This document shows positions 14,792-23,319 of a DNA stretch of 64,000 nt, one piece after another. The notes beneath the pieces were generated by a model, which was given only the letters and a program-made list of their open reading frames with translations, was not told the DNA's origin and did no database searches. The stretch comes from an uncultured Lachnospiraceae bacterium (lineage in GTDB: Bacteria > Bacillota > Clostridia > Lachnospirales > Lachnospiraceae): contig UQWA01000004.1 in the NCBI GenBank assembly GCA_900544685.1, positions 1 through 64,000 on the forward strand, read 5' to 3'. Position numbers and translations under genes: made by a program. Within the stretch, counting starts at the first letter, position 1, and each line of letters starts with the position of its first letter.

Positions 14792-17248
14792 CTAGTTAAA
14801 ATCCAGATTCCAGAATGCGGTCAGCTTCTCCTTCACATTATTTAAGGTACAGGTCTCATAATCTGCCCATTCTCTTGGAAAACTGCTGCGGTATTGCTGC
14901 TGCCCAAACCGCTCATCCAGCAATACAATGACCCCCGTATCTTCATCTGTCCGGATCACGCGTCCTGCTGACTGCATAACTTTGTTCATTCCCGGATACC
15001 GGTATGCGTGATCAAAGCCGTCCATATTCCGTCTGTCATAATATTGTTTCAAAATCTCACGTTCATTGCATACCTGTGGAAGTCCCGGTCCCACTACAAT
15101 GGCTCCGATCAGACGATTTTTCTTCAGATCAATCCCTTCTCCGAAAATTCCTCCCATGACACAGAATCCCACCAGTGCCCCATTTTCCCTTTCCTGAAAC
15201 TGATCCAGGAATTCTTCTCTCTGCGCTTCAGTCATATGTGTACTCTGCTCAATGACTTCCGTTTCTGAATTTTTCAGTTCATCAAAACACTCTCTCACAT
15301 CAGTCATCATCTTATAGGATGGGAAAAATACCAGATAGTTTCCGGCTTTCGCTTCTGTCACCTGCTGAATGTAAGACGCAATTTTCCGGAACTCTGCGGT
15401 TGTCCTCCTGGTATATTTCGTACTGACATCCAGTCCCAAAAGTACCTTTTTCCGCGCCGGATCAAATGTAGATTTTGCATAGACTGCATAATCATCCTTC
15501 TCTCCGGATAACAGTTCCATGTAATACTGTACAGGAAGGAGAGTCGCAGAAAACAGAATCGCTGCTCTGCCTTTTTCCAGACACTGCCCCAGCTTATCTG
15601 CAGTATGAATACAGTATAATCTTAAGGCAAATCTGCCATCCCGGTCATGCTGGACATAGATCTCATAGCTGTCATCAATCTCTTCATAAATATCCAGAAA
15701 TGCCCGCACCTGAAAATAAAAATCCAGTGTCTTCTTTTTGGCTTCTTCTATTTCTCCATCTCCGGATGGACGGTTCATGATGGATTCCCGGTCTTCCAGA
15801 ATCTGTTCCAGTGCATGGCTGACATTGAACAGATTCAAGGCAAAGGTATCAATATTCGAAAGCAAAGTATATTCTTCACATTCTCGCTTCCATTCCAGCA
15901 GATATTTATTTCCCCGTTCCAGTGCAGCCACTGCCTTCCGGCTGTACGGCTTCAGGAAACGCTTCACATCCAGAAAATCTTCTTTATAGAGCGTTGCACT
16001 GTACATTTCCCGCCCACGCTCTACCAGATTGTGTGCTTCATCAATGAGAAACAGATAGTCCCCTTTCACCCCATCCGAAAAAAAACGCTTCAGCTTTGCC
16101 TGCGGATCAAACACATAATTATAATCACAGATAATGGCATCTGACCATAATGATACATCCAACGCCATTTCAAACGGGCACACCTGCCATTTCTGCGCCT
16201 GTTCCATGATCCTGTCCCGGTTGTAGTTTCCCGGATTTTCCTCATATTCAGTCAGCAGTTCAAATACCGCATCATTCACACGGTCAAAATGTCCTTTTGC
16301 ATAAGGGCATTTCTCCGGATTGCAGTCTGGTTCCTCGCAAAAACAGATCTTCTCTTTTGCCGTCAGAGTCAGGACTTTATAGTGCAGTCCCTGTTTTTTT
16401 AACAGTGTAAATGCCTCTTCTGCCACGGTTCTGGTAATGGTCTTGGCTGTCAGATAAAAGATCTTGTCCCCCAGATCCTGTCCCACTGCCTGCACCGCCG
16501 GAAACACCGTAGAAAGCGTTTTTCCCACACCTGTCGGTGCCTGGATAAACAGCTTTTTTCCGTGCCAGATCGTCCGGTAGACCGCTGCCGCCAGATCCTT
16601 CTGCCCCTCTCTGTAAGGATAGGGAAATACCGTTTTCCCAATGGAGTCTTTTCTGGCATACTTCCATTCCAGCTGCATCTGCGCCCATTTCCGGTAGGCT
16701 GCAGTCAATTCTCCAAACCAGCTTTCCAGTTCCGCCTTCGTATAGGTATAATGAAACCTGCGTATCTCTTCAGTATCCAGATTCGCATAGGTCATCTGCA
16801 CACCGATCTCTTCCAGATTCCGCTGCCCCGCATAGATGCAGGCATAACATTTTGCCTGGGCAAGATGAATGGGATCTGCCTCTTCCATTCGCTCCACATC
16901 CCGGAATACGCCCTTGATCTCATCAATGACATATTTTTCCTGCTCTTTAAAAATACCGTCTGCCCGTCCTTCCACCACCAGAAGAAATGTCTCATAGTCG
17001 ATCTCCGTCTTTAACGGTACTTCTGCATGATAATCTGCCCCCATCCTGCCCTGGATCTTACGGTGCAGGCGGCTTCCCATCTGCATGGCATCTTTATCTG
17101 CCATAGTTCCTCTTCGATTGTCTATATCACCGCTGCGCAAAATGAATTCCACCAGATTCCGCACGGATACCCTGATCTGTTCCACTTTATTTGCTGCGCT
17201 TATGCGCCCTTTCTCAATTTCTGTCTGTTTGCTGCCTTTGCGTGACAC
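14792..17248 (-). CDS. XPD/DinG-like helicase with N-terminal PD-(D/E)XK domain
   Basis: The N-terminal domain (about 25-195) has a RecB/Cas4-like nuclease layout: His62 in SRLHRKIQ, Asp97 in GRADGIF, E110-x-K112 in IDEIKG, and AQAKCYA (130-136). The helicase part has a Walker A APTGVGKT (237-244), iron-sulfur cysteines at 302, 304, 309, 314 and 357, a DEAH box (403-406), SATLL, and QSAGRVIRT near the end. This predicts a 5'-3' DNA helicase joined to a nuclease, acting in DNA repair or degradation. The start is uncertain: the listed GTG lacks a ribosome site, while family-like sequence begins near residue 22. An ATG at residue 49 with GAGG is probably too far in. Confidence 0.9.
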   Translation of the reverse strand: MSRKGSKQTEIEKGRISAANKVEQIRVSVRNLVEFILRSGDIDNRRGTMADKDAMQMGSRLHRKIQGRMGADYHAEVPLKTEIDYETFLLVVEGRADGIFKEQEKYVIDEIKGVFRDVERMEEADPIHLAQAKCYACIYAGQRNLEEIGVQMTYANLDTEEIRRFHYTYTKAELESWFGELTAAYRKWAQMQLEWKYARKDSIGKTVFPYPYREGQKDLAAAVYRTIWHGKKLFIQAPTGVGKTLSTVFPAVQAVGQDLGDKIFYLTAKTITRTVAEEAFTLLKKQGLHYKVLTLTAKEKICFCEEPDCNPEKCPYAKGHFDRVNDAVFELLTEYEENPGNYNRDRIMEQAQKWQVCPFEMALDVSLWSDAIICDYNYVFDPQAKLKRFFSDGVKGDYLFLIDEAHNLVERGREMYSATLYKEDFLDVKRFLKPYSRKAVAALERGNKYLLEWKRECEEYTLLSNIDTFALNLFNVSHALEQILEDRESIMNRPSGDGEIEEAKKKTLDFYFQVRAFLDIYEEIDDSYEIYVQHDRDGRFALRLYCIHTADKLGQCLEKGRAAILFSATLLPVQYYMELLSGEKDDYAVYAKSTFDPARKKVLLGLDVSTKYTRRTTAEFRKIASYIQQVTEAKAGNYLVFFPSYKMMTDVRECFDELKNSETEVIEQSTHMTEAQREEFLDQFQERENGALVGFCVMGGIFGEGIDLKKNRLIGAIVVGPGLPQVCNEREILKQYYDRRNMDGFDHAYRYPGMNKVMQSAGRVIRTDEDTGVIVLLDERFGQQQYRSSFPREWADYETCTLNNVKEKLTAFWNLDFN

Positions 17249-17361
17249 AACTGCTGCTGTTTTATTATTTGCCTCATCCCAGTATAGCGCAGTGATTTCT
17301 CAAATGCAAAACCTATCCGCTTTTCCTGTGCATGTAATCAGGTCTAACCGTTACAGGGATA

Positions 17362-17374
17362 TTACATTATGTAA
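17362..17374. promoter_or_regulatory. TTACAT-T-ATGTAA dyad between divergent genes
   Basis: A 13-bp perfect dyad, followed by another ATGTAA, sits about 15 bp upstream of a TATAAT at 17389-17394 that could serve the 17554-19880 genes. No good -35 is seen. The rest of 17249-17553 is AT-rich and otherwise unassigned. Confidence 0.25.
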
Positions 17375-17490
17375 ATAAATGTAAATTTTATAATAAATAA
17401 TCGACATATATTTGCATTTTTATACATTCTATGTTATATTACTTTCTGCATTTTATATTTTTTTTATAATTTACAGATTTAATTTAGAAA

Positions 17491-17504
17491 TGACAATCGT
17501 GTCA
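17491..17504. promoter_or_regulatory. TGACA-ATCG-TGTCA dyad upstream of the cstA pair
   Basis: A perfect 5-bp inverted repeat with a 4-bp spacer lies in the long leader, about 50 bp before the 17554 start codon. It could be an operator or, together with GTCATTTTTTT at 17533-17543, part of an attenuator. Confidence 0.3.
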
Positions 17505-17553
17505 ATTGTGATCTCAGATACTGATGTCCGAGGTCATTTTTTTAGGAGTTTTT

Positions 17554-18090
17554 ATGAAATTAGAATTAACTCGAGAGGAGATCTTAGAGAAACTGATCCG
17601 TTCCTACGAGGGGTACTTTGATATTGAACGTTCCGATGATTTTGAACCGCCACTTCAGGCTGTCTGTCATTTTAATGTACGTTCTGCCAAGTATGTTCTG
17701 TTGAAAAAGGCGGAACTGTGGAGTGCCACTTCCAACGAACATGTTTACATATTTTCTGTTCCGGAACTGACCGAAGAGATCTACCGCATATGTGAAAAGA
17801 AAGCCTATGACGAGGGCATGAAGCTGATTGATCCGAAGCCCGGTCATATGTATACCTATATTACGGCAATATTTATCTGCGACACCTGCACACCGGAAGC
17901 GAAAAAGCTTCTGAAGAAATGCAGGATTTACAAAAGTTTTCATTTTTCGCTGCACGGCTGGATGGATTTCCATACAGTCCTTATCCAGCGGGGTGAATCG
18001 GATTTTCCGACCAACCGCAGTGGTAAGAGCAATGCGAAATTTATGAAAAATATATTCATGAAGAAAGTCAGACGTAAAAAGGGCGCCTGA
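17554..18090 (+). CDS. conserved protein of unknown function upstream of cstA
   Basis: I do not recognise a characterised family with confidence. This soluble protein of 178 residues starts at the ATG at 17554, which has TTAGGAG 6 bp upstream; an earlier ATG at 17524 has none. It has no signal peptide or membrane helix. Notable parts are RSAKYVLLKKAELWSATSNE, a Cys pair in FICDTCTPEAKKLLKKCR, and a strongly basic C-terminus (MKKVRRKKGA). It looks like one of the DUF8052-type proteins of Clostridia. It is 62 bp upstream of cstA on the same strand and probably shares its mRNA, which suggests a role in the regulation or use of the transported compound. Confidence 0.75.
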   Translation: MKLELTREEILEKLIRSYEGYFDIERSDDFEPPLQAVCHFNVRSAKYVLLKKAELWSATSNEHVYIFSVPELTEEIYRICEKKAYDEGMKLIDPKPGHMYTYITAIFICDTCTPEAKKLLKKCRIYKSFHFSLHGWMDFHTVLIQRGESDFPTNRSGKSNAKFMKNIFMKKVRRKKGA

Positions 18091-18152
18091 CACCTGTGGC
18101 AATGACCTCAGGTTATTGCTCACAGAGAAAAAAGAAAAGGAGAGTGTAATTC

Positions 18153-19880
18153 ATGAATGCAGCATTATTGTTAGTAGTAGGTTGCGTGATCCTGATCGTA
18201 GGTTACGTAACATACGGCAAATGGCTCGCCGAACAGTGGGGCATCGACGAGAACCGCGTAACACCTGCCCATGAACTGGAAGATGGTAATGACTATGTTC
18301 CGGCAAAAGCACCTGTACTGATGGGTCATCATTTCTCATCTATCGCAGGAGCAGGTCCTATCAACGGACCAATTCAGGCAGCCGTATTCGGCTGGGTACC
18401 TGTTCTTCTGTGGGTACTGATCGGTGGTATCTTCTTCGGAGCAGTACATGACTTCGGGGCATTATTTGCTTCTATCCGTCACAAAGGACAGTCTATCGGT
18501 GAAGTTATCGAAGACAGTATGGGAACCAGCGCAAAGAGATTATTTATCATCTTCTCTTACCTGACCCTGATCCTTGTTGTAGCAGCCTTTGCTTCTATCG
18601 TTGCCAATACATTTAAAGCAACCTATGATGCAAACGGAGCGGTTGATATTGCTAAAAGTTCAGCAAATGCTTCTACAGCAATGATTTCTATCTTATTCAT
18701 TCTGGTAGCTATCGTATTTGGTTTCCTTGTATACAGAAGAAATGCCGGACTTGGAATCTCAACTGTAATCGGTGTAGCAGCTATCGTGCTGTGTATGGCA
18801 ATCGGTCTGAACTTCCACCCACTGTACCTGAATGGTACAACCTGGATGATCATCGTTGGTATCTACATTACCATTGCATCTGTAACACCTGTATGGATTC
18901 TGCTTCAGCCACGTGACTACTTAAGTTCCTTCCTTCTTTACGGAATGATGATCGTAGCCGTTGTTGGTATCGTTGGAGCACATCCTTCACTGGACATCCC
19001 AGCATTTACAGGATTTGTTGACAGCGGTAAATTTGGTTCCGGTGTATCTCTTGGTACCCTGTTCCCGGCTCTGTTCATCACCATCGCCTGTGGTGCTATT
19101 TCCGGTTTCCACTCACTGGTTGGTTCCGGTACAACAGCAAAACAGCTGGATAACGAAAAAGACGCACGTCCAATCGCATACGGTGGTATGTTAATCGAAT
19201 GTGCACTGGCACTGATTTCTCTGTGTGCCGTAGGTTACATCTGGAAAGAATATATTCCGGCAGAAGGTGGCATTGTCACTCCTACTGCAGTATTTGCAAC
19301 CGGTATCTCACGTATGTGTGCTACCATCCCATTCCTTGCAGGCGCAGAACACGTTATTTACTCTCTGCTGATCCTTGCAGTATCTGCTTTCTGTCTGACT
19401 TCTCTGGACACAGCTACACGTCTTGCACGTTACATGTTCCAGGAATTCTGGCTGAATCCAGGTGAGGATGTTGCTTCTGTAACAGGATTCAGAGCCATCC
19501 TTGTAAAACCAATCGTTGCAACTCTGATCACTGTAGTTCTTGGTATCTTCCTTGGACTGAATGGATATGCAAATATCTGGGCTCTGTTTGGAGCAGCAAA
19601 CCAGTTACTGGCAGCTCTGGGTCTGATGGCTGTTGCCACATGGCTTGGACAGATCGGTAAGAACAACAAGATGTTCTTCATCCCAATGTTCTTCATGCTG
19701 ATCGTAACAATCTGCTCTCTGCTTCTGACCATCAAGACAAACCTTGGCACAATCGGTGCAGAAGGCGCAGGTTCATGGCCAATCGTTCGTCTGGTACTTG
19801 CAGTACTGCTGATCGTGCTTTCTCTGATCCTTGCAGTAAAAGCTGTTAAGACTATCAGCGGACAGAAACAGAATGCTTAA
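18153..19880 (+). CDS. cstA: CstA-family peptide/pyruvate transporter
   Basis: This 575-residue integral membrane protein has some sixteen hydrophobic segments and the family signature HHFSSIAGAGPINGP (about 64-78) plus GAVHDFGALFASIRHKGQSI. CstA and its paralogues carry peptides or pyruvate into starving cells. A strong AAAAGGAGAG site precedes the ATG, and a clean terminator follows the stop. In many bacteria such genes are controlled by two-component systems sensing pyruvate; none is adjacent here. The pairing with the preceding unknown gene and the dyads upstream are the only regulatory hints. Confidence 0.93.
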   Translation: MNAALLLVVGCVILIVGYVTYGKWLAEQWGIDENRVTPAHELEDGNDYVPAKAPVLMGHHFSSIAGAGPINGPIQAAVFGWVPVLLWVLIGGIFFGAVHDFGALFASIRHKGQSIGEVIEDSMGTSAKRLFIIFSYLTLILVVAAFASIVANTFKATYDANGAVDIAKSSANASTAMISILFILVAIVFGFLVYRRNAGLGISTVIGVAAIVLCMAIGLNFHPLYLNGTTWMIIVGIYITIASVTPVWILLQPRDYLSSFLLYGMMIVAVVGIVGAHPSLDIPAFTGFVDSGKFGSGVSLGTLFPALFITIACGAISGFHSLVGSGTTAKQLDNEKDARPIAYGGMLIECALALISLCAVGYIWKEYIPAEGGIVTPTAVFATGISRMCATIPFLAGAEHVIYSLLILAVSAFCLTSLDTATRLARYMFQEFWLNPGEDVASVTGFRAILVKPIVATLITVVLGIFLGLNGYANIWALFGAANQLLAALGLMAVATWLGQIGKNNKMFFIPMFFMLIVTICSLLLTIKTNLGTIGAEGAGSWPIVRLVLAVLLIVLSLILAVKAVKTISGQKQNA

Positions 19881-19902
19881 TTGATCTATATCAGTTTCAT
19901 AA

Positions 19903-19934
19903 AAGAGATATCTGAAGAGATTCGGATATCTCTT
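19903..19934 (+). terminator. terminator of cstA
   Basis: A perfect 10-bp stem AAGAGATATC / GATATCTCTT with a 12-nt loop is followed by TTTTT. The remaining sequence up to the glyA promoter is AT-rich with no feature I can support. Confidence 0.9.
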
Positions 19935-20047
19935 TTTTTGCTGTAAAATTCTTTCATATAAATATTTGATTCTGGCATTCTTGAATCTATTCTGTATTTT
20001 TTACAATCGCATTTGTCTTTGTATTACAAACATTTGTATTTTTCCAG

Positions 20048-20076
20048 TTGACACTTTCGTTAATTAACGTTATAAT
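20048..20076 (+). promoter_or_regulatory. glyA promoter with palindromic spacer
   Basis: A perfect TTGACA (20048-20053) and a perfect TATAAT (20071-20076) are 17 bp apart. The spacer contains the 12-bp palindrome CGTTAATTAACG (20058-20069), a good place for a repressor. The leader of about 100 nt matches no riboswitch I know. Confidence 0.85.
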
Positions 20077-20183
20077 GGATCCCAAGTTCGGTCTTTTCAT
20101 ACAGACACAATAACAGCATTTTAGATATCTTCCCTGTCGTCTGTTGACCGCAGTCTATCAAATACACTCAGGAGGAACCCAAC

Positions 20184-21422
20184 ATGTATTCATTAGAAGA
20201 AATCCGATCCGTAGACCCTGAAATCGCTTCTGCCATCGAAGCAGAGGCCGCTCGTCAGAATTCCCATATCGAGCTGATTGCTTCCGAGAACTGGGTAAGC
20301 AAAGCTGTTATGGCTGCCATGGGAAGCCCTTTAACCAACAAGTATGCAGAAGGCTATCCCGGAAAGCGATACTACGGCGGGTGTGAATGCGTGGATGTTG
20401 TGGAAGAACTTGCAAAGAAACGTGCCTGTGAGCTGTTTGGATGTGAATATGCCAATGTACAGCCGCATTCCGGTGCACAGGCAAACATGGCTGTAGAATT
20501 CGCCATTTTAAAACATGGTGATACGCTGATGGGTATGAACCTTGCACATGGCGGACATCTGACACACGGAAGTCCAGCCAACTTTTCCGGTTCTTATTTT
20601 AATGTAGTTTCTTATGGAGTAAATGACGACGGTTTTATTGATTATGAACAGGTACGTCAGATTGCATTGGAGAACAAACCAAAGCTGATCATTGCCGGTG
20701 CCAGTGCTTATGCACGTATTATCGATTTCAAAAAATTCCGTGAGATTGCAGATGAAGTAGGGGCTTACCTGATGGTGGATATCGCCCATATCGCAGGTCT
20801 GGTTGCCGCAGGTCTTCATCCGAGTCCAATTCCTTATGCGCATGTGACCACTACTACCACTCACAAGACCCTGCGTGGTCCAAGAGGCGGCATGATTCTC
20901 TGCAGCAACGAGATTGCAAAGAAGTTTAACTTCAATAAGGCTATTTTCCCAGGTATTCAGGGTGGTCCTCTGATGCATGTGATCGCAGCGAAGGCAGTCT
21001 GCTTCCAGGAAGCTCTGCAGCCGGAATTCCGTACTTATCAGGAGCAGGTGGTAAAGAACTGCGCGGCACTTTGCCAGGGACTGATCAAACGTGGCGTAAA
21101 CATCGTATCCGGCGGTACCGACAATCACCTGATGCTGGTAGACTTGCGCGGAACCGGCATTACCGGCAAAGAAATGGAACATCTCCTGGATGATGCAAAT
21201 ATCACCTGTAACAAAAATGCGATTCCAAATGATCCGGAATCTCCATTCGTAACCAGTGGTGTTCGTCTTGGAACCGCGGCAATCACCTCCAGAGGACTGA
21301 AGGAAGACGATATGGATCAGATTGCAGAAGCAATCTCCCTGATGATCCAGAGCCCTGATAATAAAGAAAAGGCCAGAGCTATTGTAAAGACTCTGACCGA
21401 CCGTTATCCACTTGATGTCTAA
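20184..21422 (+). CDS. glyA: serine hydroxymethyltransferase
   Basis: GlyA (412 residues, normal length) interconverts serine and glycine while moving a one-carbon unit to tetrahydrofolate, feeding purine, thymidylate and methionine synthesis. The PLP lysine is Lys228 in VTTTTTHKTLRGPRGG, the cofactor-binding Asp199 lies in MVDIAHIAG, and the YAEGYPGKRYYGG substrate region is intact. AGGAGGA lies 8 bp before the ATG. It is transcribed alone from a consensus promoter and ends at one of the two hairpin repeats. Its unusually perfect promoter suggests high expression, tempered by a repressor at the spacer palindrome. Confidence 0.98.
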   Translation: MYSLEEIRSVDPEIASAIEAEAARQNSHIELIASENWVSKAVMAAMGSPLTNKYAEGYPGKRYYGGCECVDVVEELAKKRACELFGCEYANVQPHSGAQANMAVEFAILKHGDTLMGMNLAHGGHLTHGSPANFSGSYFNVVSYGVNDDGFIDYEQVRQIALENKPKLIIAGASAYARIIDFKKFREIADEVGAYLMVDIAHIAGLVAAGLHPSPIPYAHVTTTTTHKTLRGPRGGMILCSNEIAKKFNFNKAIFPGIQGGPLMHVIAAKAVCFQEALQPEFRTYQEQVVKNCAALCQGLIKRGVNIVSGGTDNHLMLVDLRGTGITGKEMEHLLDDANITCNKNAIPNDPESPFVTSGVRLGTAAITSRGLKEDDMDQIAEAISLMIQSPDNKEKARAIVKTLTDRYPLDV

Positions 21423-21432
21423 TCTAATCCAT

Positions 21433-21480
21433 TGGGGACGGAGTTTTCTGGCTTTCACAGGCCAGAAAACTCCGTCCCCA
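21433..21480. repeat. hairpin repeat copy 1 between glyA and the DUF362 gene
   Basis: Perfect 20-bp arms flank an 8-nt loop; the core GGGGACGGAGTTTTCTGGC recurs at 23264-23282 (one base changed). It lies between converging genes and can act as a terminator for both. Such hairpins are typical of dispersed REP-like elements in clostridial genomes. Confidence 0.8.
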
Positions 21481-21486
21481 TCGGCT

Positions 21487-22680
21487 TTATTTCACTTTTA
21501 TCGCATGTTTCGGGCACATTTCCTGACAACAATAACATCGGATACATTTTTTATAATCATATACCGGTGGCTGTTCCTTGCCTTTCTTAAAGTCCACTGC
21601 CTTGCCGGGTACCGGACAGTGGGACACGCAGATTCCGCATTTTATGCATTTTTCTTTTTCGATGACCGGACGCCGGATCAACCGGGTCATAAAGTCAGAA
21701 TATCTACTTAAAAATGTCTTCTTTCTTCCTGTACGATCTACATCAAACCTTGGATTGCCGTACTTTTTCTGCATTTCTTCCATGGTCATATTTTTGCTTA
21801 TCACTGTTTCGCTGCCTGCTTCATTGGCACGATTCTTCTGATCTGAAACAGAAACTTCTGTAATCTGTATCTCTTCCTCTTTATAGGTTCCAATGTCCAT
21901 TGCCTGTCCCTGTACACAGGTCGGTACCATCTGTGGATCAAGATATACCATATGGCAGAATACACTATCTAATGCCACCGGATCTGTGGAAAGCAGCAAT
22001 ACTTTCATGTCGATGGGTGTCCCAGAGCCCGGTCCGTTTCCTTCCATGGCTGTGATTCCATCCATAATGTGCAATCGGATATCTGTACATCTGTGAATAT
22101 CTGCCAGTGCTCTGGCAAATACACTGGCATTCGGATACTTTACATGTCCTGCTGCCTTTCTTGCGCCACAGATAAATCCATACACATTCTTTACAGCTCC
22201 TGTCACCCGCTCCAATGCGTGAGTTTTCATCTTACAGACATTGATGATGACATCTGCTTCCGTGATGCCCTTTGCAAAATGGAATTCCTTTGCTGTTTTT
22301 CCGTCTGGAAATGAAGTCAATACTTCTTCTTCCATATTGGCCTGTTTCACTCCGTAACGCTCCGCTGCTTCCTCCAGCCCGATCTTTCCTGCTGCCGCCT
22401 GACAACTCCCATGTCCCGGTGAATCCCCATACTGCACATGGAGGTATCCTTCTTCATGAAGAATACGAAATACCGCCTCGATTACTGCCGGATGGGTGGT
22501 GACTGCTTTTTCCGGCTGTGCCGCTGAAAGAAAATTCGGCTTTACCAGAATCTTTTCTGACTTGTTCAGGAATGCCTCCATTCCTCCCAGTGCTTTGATT
22601 CCGGCTTTTACTGATCTGTATACCTGCTCTTTTTCATAGCTGTCACAGGGTACGATAATTACCTTCGATTTTTCTGCCAT
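21487..22680 (-). CDS. DUF362 protein with C-terminal 2x[4Fe-4S] ferredoxin domain
   Basis: This 397-residue protein has a DUF362 domain (about 1-290; for example VKPNFLSAAQPEKAVTTHP and the metal-like motifs in DVIINVCKMKTHALERVTGAVKN). A bacterial ferredoxin domain follows with two clusters, CIKCGICVSHC and CIRCYCCQEMC, near 345-390. DUF362 proteins are presumed iron-sulfur redox proteins of anaerobes; the reaction is unknown. It is a single gene on the minus strand, divergent from the UPF0303 gene with about 75 bp between them, and bounded downstream by the hairpin repeat. GAAAGGAAA precedes the start. No signal peptide is present. Confidence 0.9.
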   Translation of the reverse strand: MAEKSKVIIVPCDSYEKEQVYRSVKAGIKALGGMEAFLNKSEKILVKPNFLSAAQPEKAVTTHPAVIEAVFRILHEEGYLHVQYGDSPGHGSCQAAAGKIGLEEAAERYGVKQANMEEEVLTSFPDGKTAKEFHFAKGITEADVIINVCKMKTHALERVTGAVKNVYGFICGARKAAGHVKYPNASVFARALADIHRCTDIRLHIMDGITAMEGNGPGSGTPIDMKVLLLSTDPVALDSVFCHMVYLDPQMVPTCVQGQAMDIGTYKEEEIQITEVSVSDQKNRANEAGSETVISKNMTMEEMQKKYGNPRFDVDRTGRKKTFLSRYSDFMTRLIRRPVIEKEKCIKCGICVSHCPVPGKAVDFKKGKEQPPVYDYKKCIRCYCCQEMCPKHAIKVK

Positions 22681-22704
22681 ATTTATTTCCTTTCTGTCAC
22701 TATC

Positions 22705-22733
22705 TTGTATTTTTTCCCGAACAAGAGTATAGT
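22705..22733 (+). promoter_or_regulatory. promoter of the UPF0303 gene
   Basis: TTGTAT (22705-22710) and TATAGT (22728-22733) are 17 bp apart. The leader is only about 15 nt and holds the GGAGG site. Confidence 0.6.
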
Positions 22734-22754
22734 AGTCTCATTGGAGGTGTTACT

Positions 22755-23255
22755 ATGATAGAAGAATTACTTGCTATGCTGGAGATGCAGGAAGAGATCC
22801 TGCAATTCACTCATTTCACCAATGAAGATGCCTGGGAGCTGGGAAAACTCATCGTTTCCGAGATTCAGCGCCAGAAGCTTCCGGTGGCTGTTACGATACG
22901 CCTGAACAATGGATATACCGTTTTCCGTTATGCGGCAAATGGCACCAATATCCAGAACGAGAACTGGATGCAGCGTAAATTCAACACCGTACGTACACTG
23001 GAAACCAGCACACTTCACGCAGCCATGCTGCTGAAAAAGTCTGAGCAGACACTGGCTGACTGGTTCCTGGATGAAAAAGAATATGCAGCTGCAGGCGGCG
23101 GTTTCCCGATCCGCATCGAAGAAGTCGGTGTCATCGGAGCTGTCATTGTCTCCGGTCTTCCTCATTTTGCAGACCACGACCTGATCGTCAAATGCATCAG
23201 CCGTTATCTTCACGTAGATGAAGTTCCACGAATTCGCGGAAGCGTAAATATCTAA
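22755..23255 (+). CDS. UPF0303 / heme-degrading-domain-like protein
   Basis: This 166-residue cytosolic protein matches the UPF0303 group of the DUF336/HbpS/YBR137W-like fold. Characteristic parts are PVAVTIRLNNGYTVFRYA, NENWMQRKFNTVRTLETST and the glycine-rich AAAGGGFPIRIEEVGVIGAV stretch (about 114-133). Members are annotated as heme-degrading-domain proteins or as having unknown function; no heme-ligand evidence can be seen here. GGAGG lies 9 bp before the ATG. It is a single gene, divergent from the DUF362 gene and ended by the second hairpin repeat. Confidence 0.85.
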   Translation: MIEELLAMLEMQEEILQFTHFTNEDAWELGKLIVSEIQRQKLPVAVTIRLNNGYTVFRYAANGTNIQNENWMQRKFNTVRTLETSTLHAAMLLKKSEQTLADWFLDEKEYAAAGGGFPIRIEEVGVIGAVIVSGLPHFADHDLIVKCISRYLHVDEVPRIRGSVNI

Positions 23256-23257
23256 GT

Positions 23258-23315
23258 GCCACCGGAGACGGAGTTTTCTGGCTATCAAAAGCCAGAAAAC
23301 TCCGTCCCCAATGGC
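23258..23315. repeat. hairpin repeat copy 2 between UPF0303 and RluA genes
   Basis: Arms of about 25 bp (GCCA..GACGGAGTTTTCTGGC and its complement) flank an 8-nt loop. The core is identical to the copy at 21433-21480 except for one base in the left arm and a different loop. Again it lies between converging genes. Confidence 0.8.
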
Positions 23316-23319
23316 TTCC

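Noticed and set aside
20077..20183. Possible glycine or THF riboswitch before glyA
   Set aside because: The leader shows none of the conserved cores of these riboswitches.
20508..21458. 316-codon open frame on the minus strand
   Set aside because: Antisense to glyA.
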